Part shown: positions 62,706 through 64,000 of the stretch, one piece after another
Layout: each line of letters begins with the position of its first letter
Position numbering within the stretch: position 1 is the stretch's first letter
Assembly: GCA_964575335.1 (NCBI GenBank)
Contig: CAZNPU010000003.1
Location: 62,001-126,000, forward strand
DNA: 64,000 bases
Direction of reading: 5' to 3'
From: CAZNPU01 sp964575335
Lineage (GTDB): Bacteria; Planctomycetota; Phycisphaerae; Phycisphaerales; SM1A02
Position numbers and translations under genes: made by a program
Notes under the pieces: generated by a model
Database searches by the model: none
Seen by the model: only the letters and a program-made list of their open reading frames with translations
What the model was told of the DNA's origin: nothing

Positions 62706-62998
62706 GTTTTTCTATTGTCATGGCCTCTTGACTGCTGCGCCTCGCGTAGTGAAGGGCGGAGCTTTGTTTGAAGGAAAAGAAGGCGATTCGTCTCGCTCTG
62801 CCCGCAGCTTCGACAGCAGCCATACCTTTTCCTTGTAGACGTGACCGGATCAGGGGCAGCAGTGGATGTGTGAACTGCACCTGCAGACGGACAACGCTAT
62901 CATTCGCACTTCGCACAGCCTGATGCATCATCAGGATCAGGCGATTTGGCGTCTGATTTGAATTTCATCACCATCACCCTGATCAACGCACATTCACG

Positions 62999-63877
62999 AT
63001 GCCTGCAAAAACGCCACCCGGATTTGGCGGACTTCCCGCCGAGTTTCGTAACCCCAAAACCGCGCAGATCGTTGTTCTTCCCGTGCCGTATGACAAAACA
63101 AGCACGTGGAAGAAAGGTGCAGACAAAGGCCCGGCAGCGATCATTGCCGCTTCGGCCAACATGGAGCTGTACGACATTCAAACCGAATCCGAGGTGTATC
63201 GCCGCGGCATTCATACCATGTCGCCGATTCGCCATGCCGGTACGCCCGACAAGTTGGCGGACAAGGTGCAGAAGGCTGTGGCGGGCATCTTTGAAAGCGA
63301 GCGATTTCCGGTTCTGTTGGGCGGCGAGCATTCCATATCCATCGGGGCTTTCCGAGCCGCTGCAGCCAAGTACGGTTCAAGCCTGTCGATCCTTCAGATT
63401 GATGCGCATGGCGATACGCGCGAGTCGTACCAGGGTTCGCCGTGCAATCACGCATGCGTGATGGCGCGGGCGCGCGAGCTGTGCCCGATTACGCAGGTGG
63501 GCATTCGCGCCATTGATGTTGAGGAAGTGGCGCAACTTGATCGAGGCCGCGTCTTTTTTGCCCATGAAATTGCGGGCAATCCTGATCAGAAGTGGATGGA
63601 CCTCGTCGTCCGTCAACAGAAAGAAAACGTGTACGTCACGATCGATCTCGACGCCTTTGATCCGAGCCAGTTGCCAGCAACCGGAACACCGGAGCCGGGC
63701 GGTTTGAGCTGGTACGAAGTGAACGCGCTGCTGGAAAAGCTGGCGGCCAAGTGCAATATCGTCGGCTTTGACGTCGTCGAACTGCTGCCCAAGCCGGCGC
63801 TGTGGGCCAGCGACTTTTTTGCAGCCAAGCTCATCTACCGCTTTTTGAGCATGATTTTTGCCAATCGAAACGGGTGA
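62999..63877 (+). CDS. speB: Agmatinase / ureohydrolase
   Basis: A 292-residue binuclear manganese ureohydrolase. Metal ligands in G-G-E-H-S-I-S, D-A-H-G-D (aligned with the D-A-H-x-D motif) and D-L-D-A-F-D-P. F-D-V-V-E-L-L-P near the end is typical of the agmatinase branch, which makes putrescine from agmatine; arginase or guanidinobutyrase activity cannot be excluded. N-terminus (F-G-G-L-P...V-L-P-V-P-Y-D-K-T-S-T-W) is standard. Putrescine production fits with MTA salvage (mtnP) elsewhere in the window. No arginine decarboxylase in view. Confidence 0.92.
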   Translation: MPAKTPPGFGGLPAEFRNPKTAQIVVLPVPYDKTSTWKKGADKGPAAIIAASANMELYDIQTESEVYRRGIHTMSPIRHAGTPDKLADKVQKAVAGIFESERFPVLLGGEHSISIGAFRAAAAKYGSSLSILQIDAHGDTRESYQGSPCNHACVMARARELCPITQVGIRAIDVEEVAQLDRGRVFFAHEIAGNPDQKWMDLVVRQQKENVYVTIDLDAFDPSQLPATGTPEPGGLSWYEVNALLEKLAAKCNIVGFDVVELLPKPALWASDFFAAKLIYRFLSMIFANRNG

Positions 63878-64000
63878 CGTAACCACAAGCACTGGGGACG
63901 GCATTTTGCAGGCACTGCGGCTGTCAGTGCGCGCTTGGGGCCTTTGCCTGCTGAGTGAGGCTAGAGCCTGCCTGCTGGCTCTGGAATTCCAGCCGAGGCG

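Overview
The window looks like a chromosomal contig from a planctomycete, most likely class Phycisphaerae. The evidence is the C-terminal dockerin-like signature (GDGVVDVDDLL..IAAWGPC) on a secreted beta-helix protein, several small membrane proteins carrying a CPxCGYDLR..RCPECG zinc ribbon, a rudimentary division/cell-wall cluster without ftsZ, and LPS genes (lpxB, an lptD-like gene) that imply an outer membrane. The DNA is GC-rich. Genes are mostly single or in short operons, and many start at GTG or TTG. This assignment comes from recognised sequence features, not from a search.

Layout. 1-9.5 kb: partial thioredoxin reductase; a transporter / ferric-reductase-like / micropeptide operon; asparagine synthase; aspS; divergent lpxB. 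9.5-15.4 kb: accessory DNA of small hypothetical genes: a PD-(D/E)XK-like protein, two Trp/Cys-rich plus zinc-ribbon membrane protein modules (one broken by in-frame stops), DUF1801 and MmcQ/YjbR proteins, and an ASCH-like remnant. 15.4-19.5 kb: operon of formylglycine-generating enzyme, arylsulfatase and secreted HAD phosphatase. 19.5-26.3 kb: second accessory stretch: ASCH remnant, a membrane-anchored unknown, a frameshifted AlbA_2/Schlafen-like gene, a 21-bp tandem repeat array interrupted by a 100-N assembly gap, a stand-alone LuxR-type HTH protein, an unknown beta-domain protein, and a GNAT gene with a palindrome inside its reading frame.

26.3-35.4 kb: sugar O-acetyltransferase, efp, rsmA, then a stress-type group (DUF2267, DUF2892-SRPBCC, two tandem zinc alcohol dehydrogenases, SDR) closed by a nested hairpin terminator, then MTA phosphorylase. 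35.4-44.1 kb: lptD-like gene; PKD/beta-helix/dockerin protein; ribH-nusB-ftsY operon; UbiA-type prenyltransferase. 44.3-51 kb: histidine kinase and NtrC-type regulator; rsmH-lysM-ftsL-ftsI on the minus strand. 51-64 kb: lipoprotein SppA, sucA-sucB, DUF4442 protein, TIM-barrel isomerase, gamma-glutamyltransferase, SLC5 symporter, tRNA-Thr(CGT), agmatinase.

Most of the window is ordinary housekeeping. The least explained signals are the two Trp/Cys-rich plus zinc-ribbon modules (10.3-13.3 kb) and the 21-bp array (about 22.9-23.5 kb), which is more homogeneous at its right end and open on both strands. No complete novel defence or mobile system could be shown.
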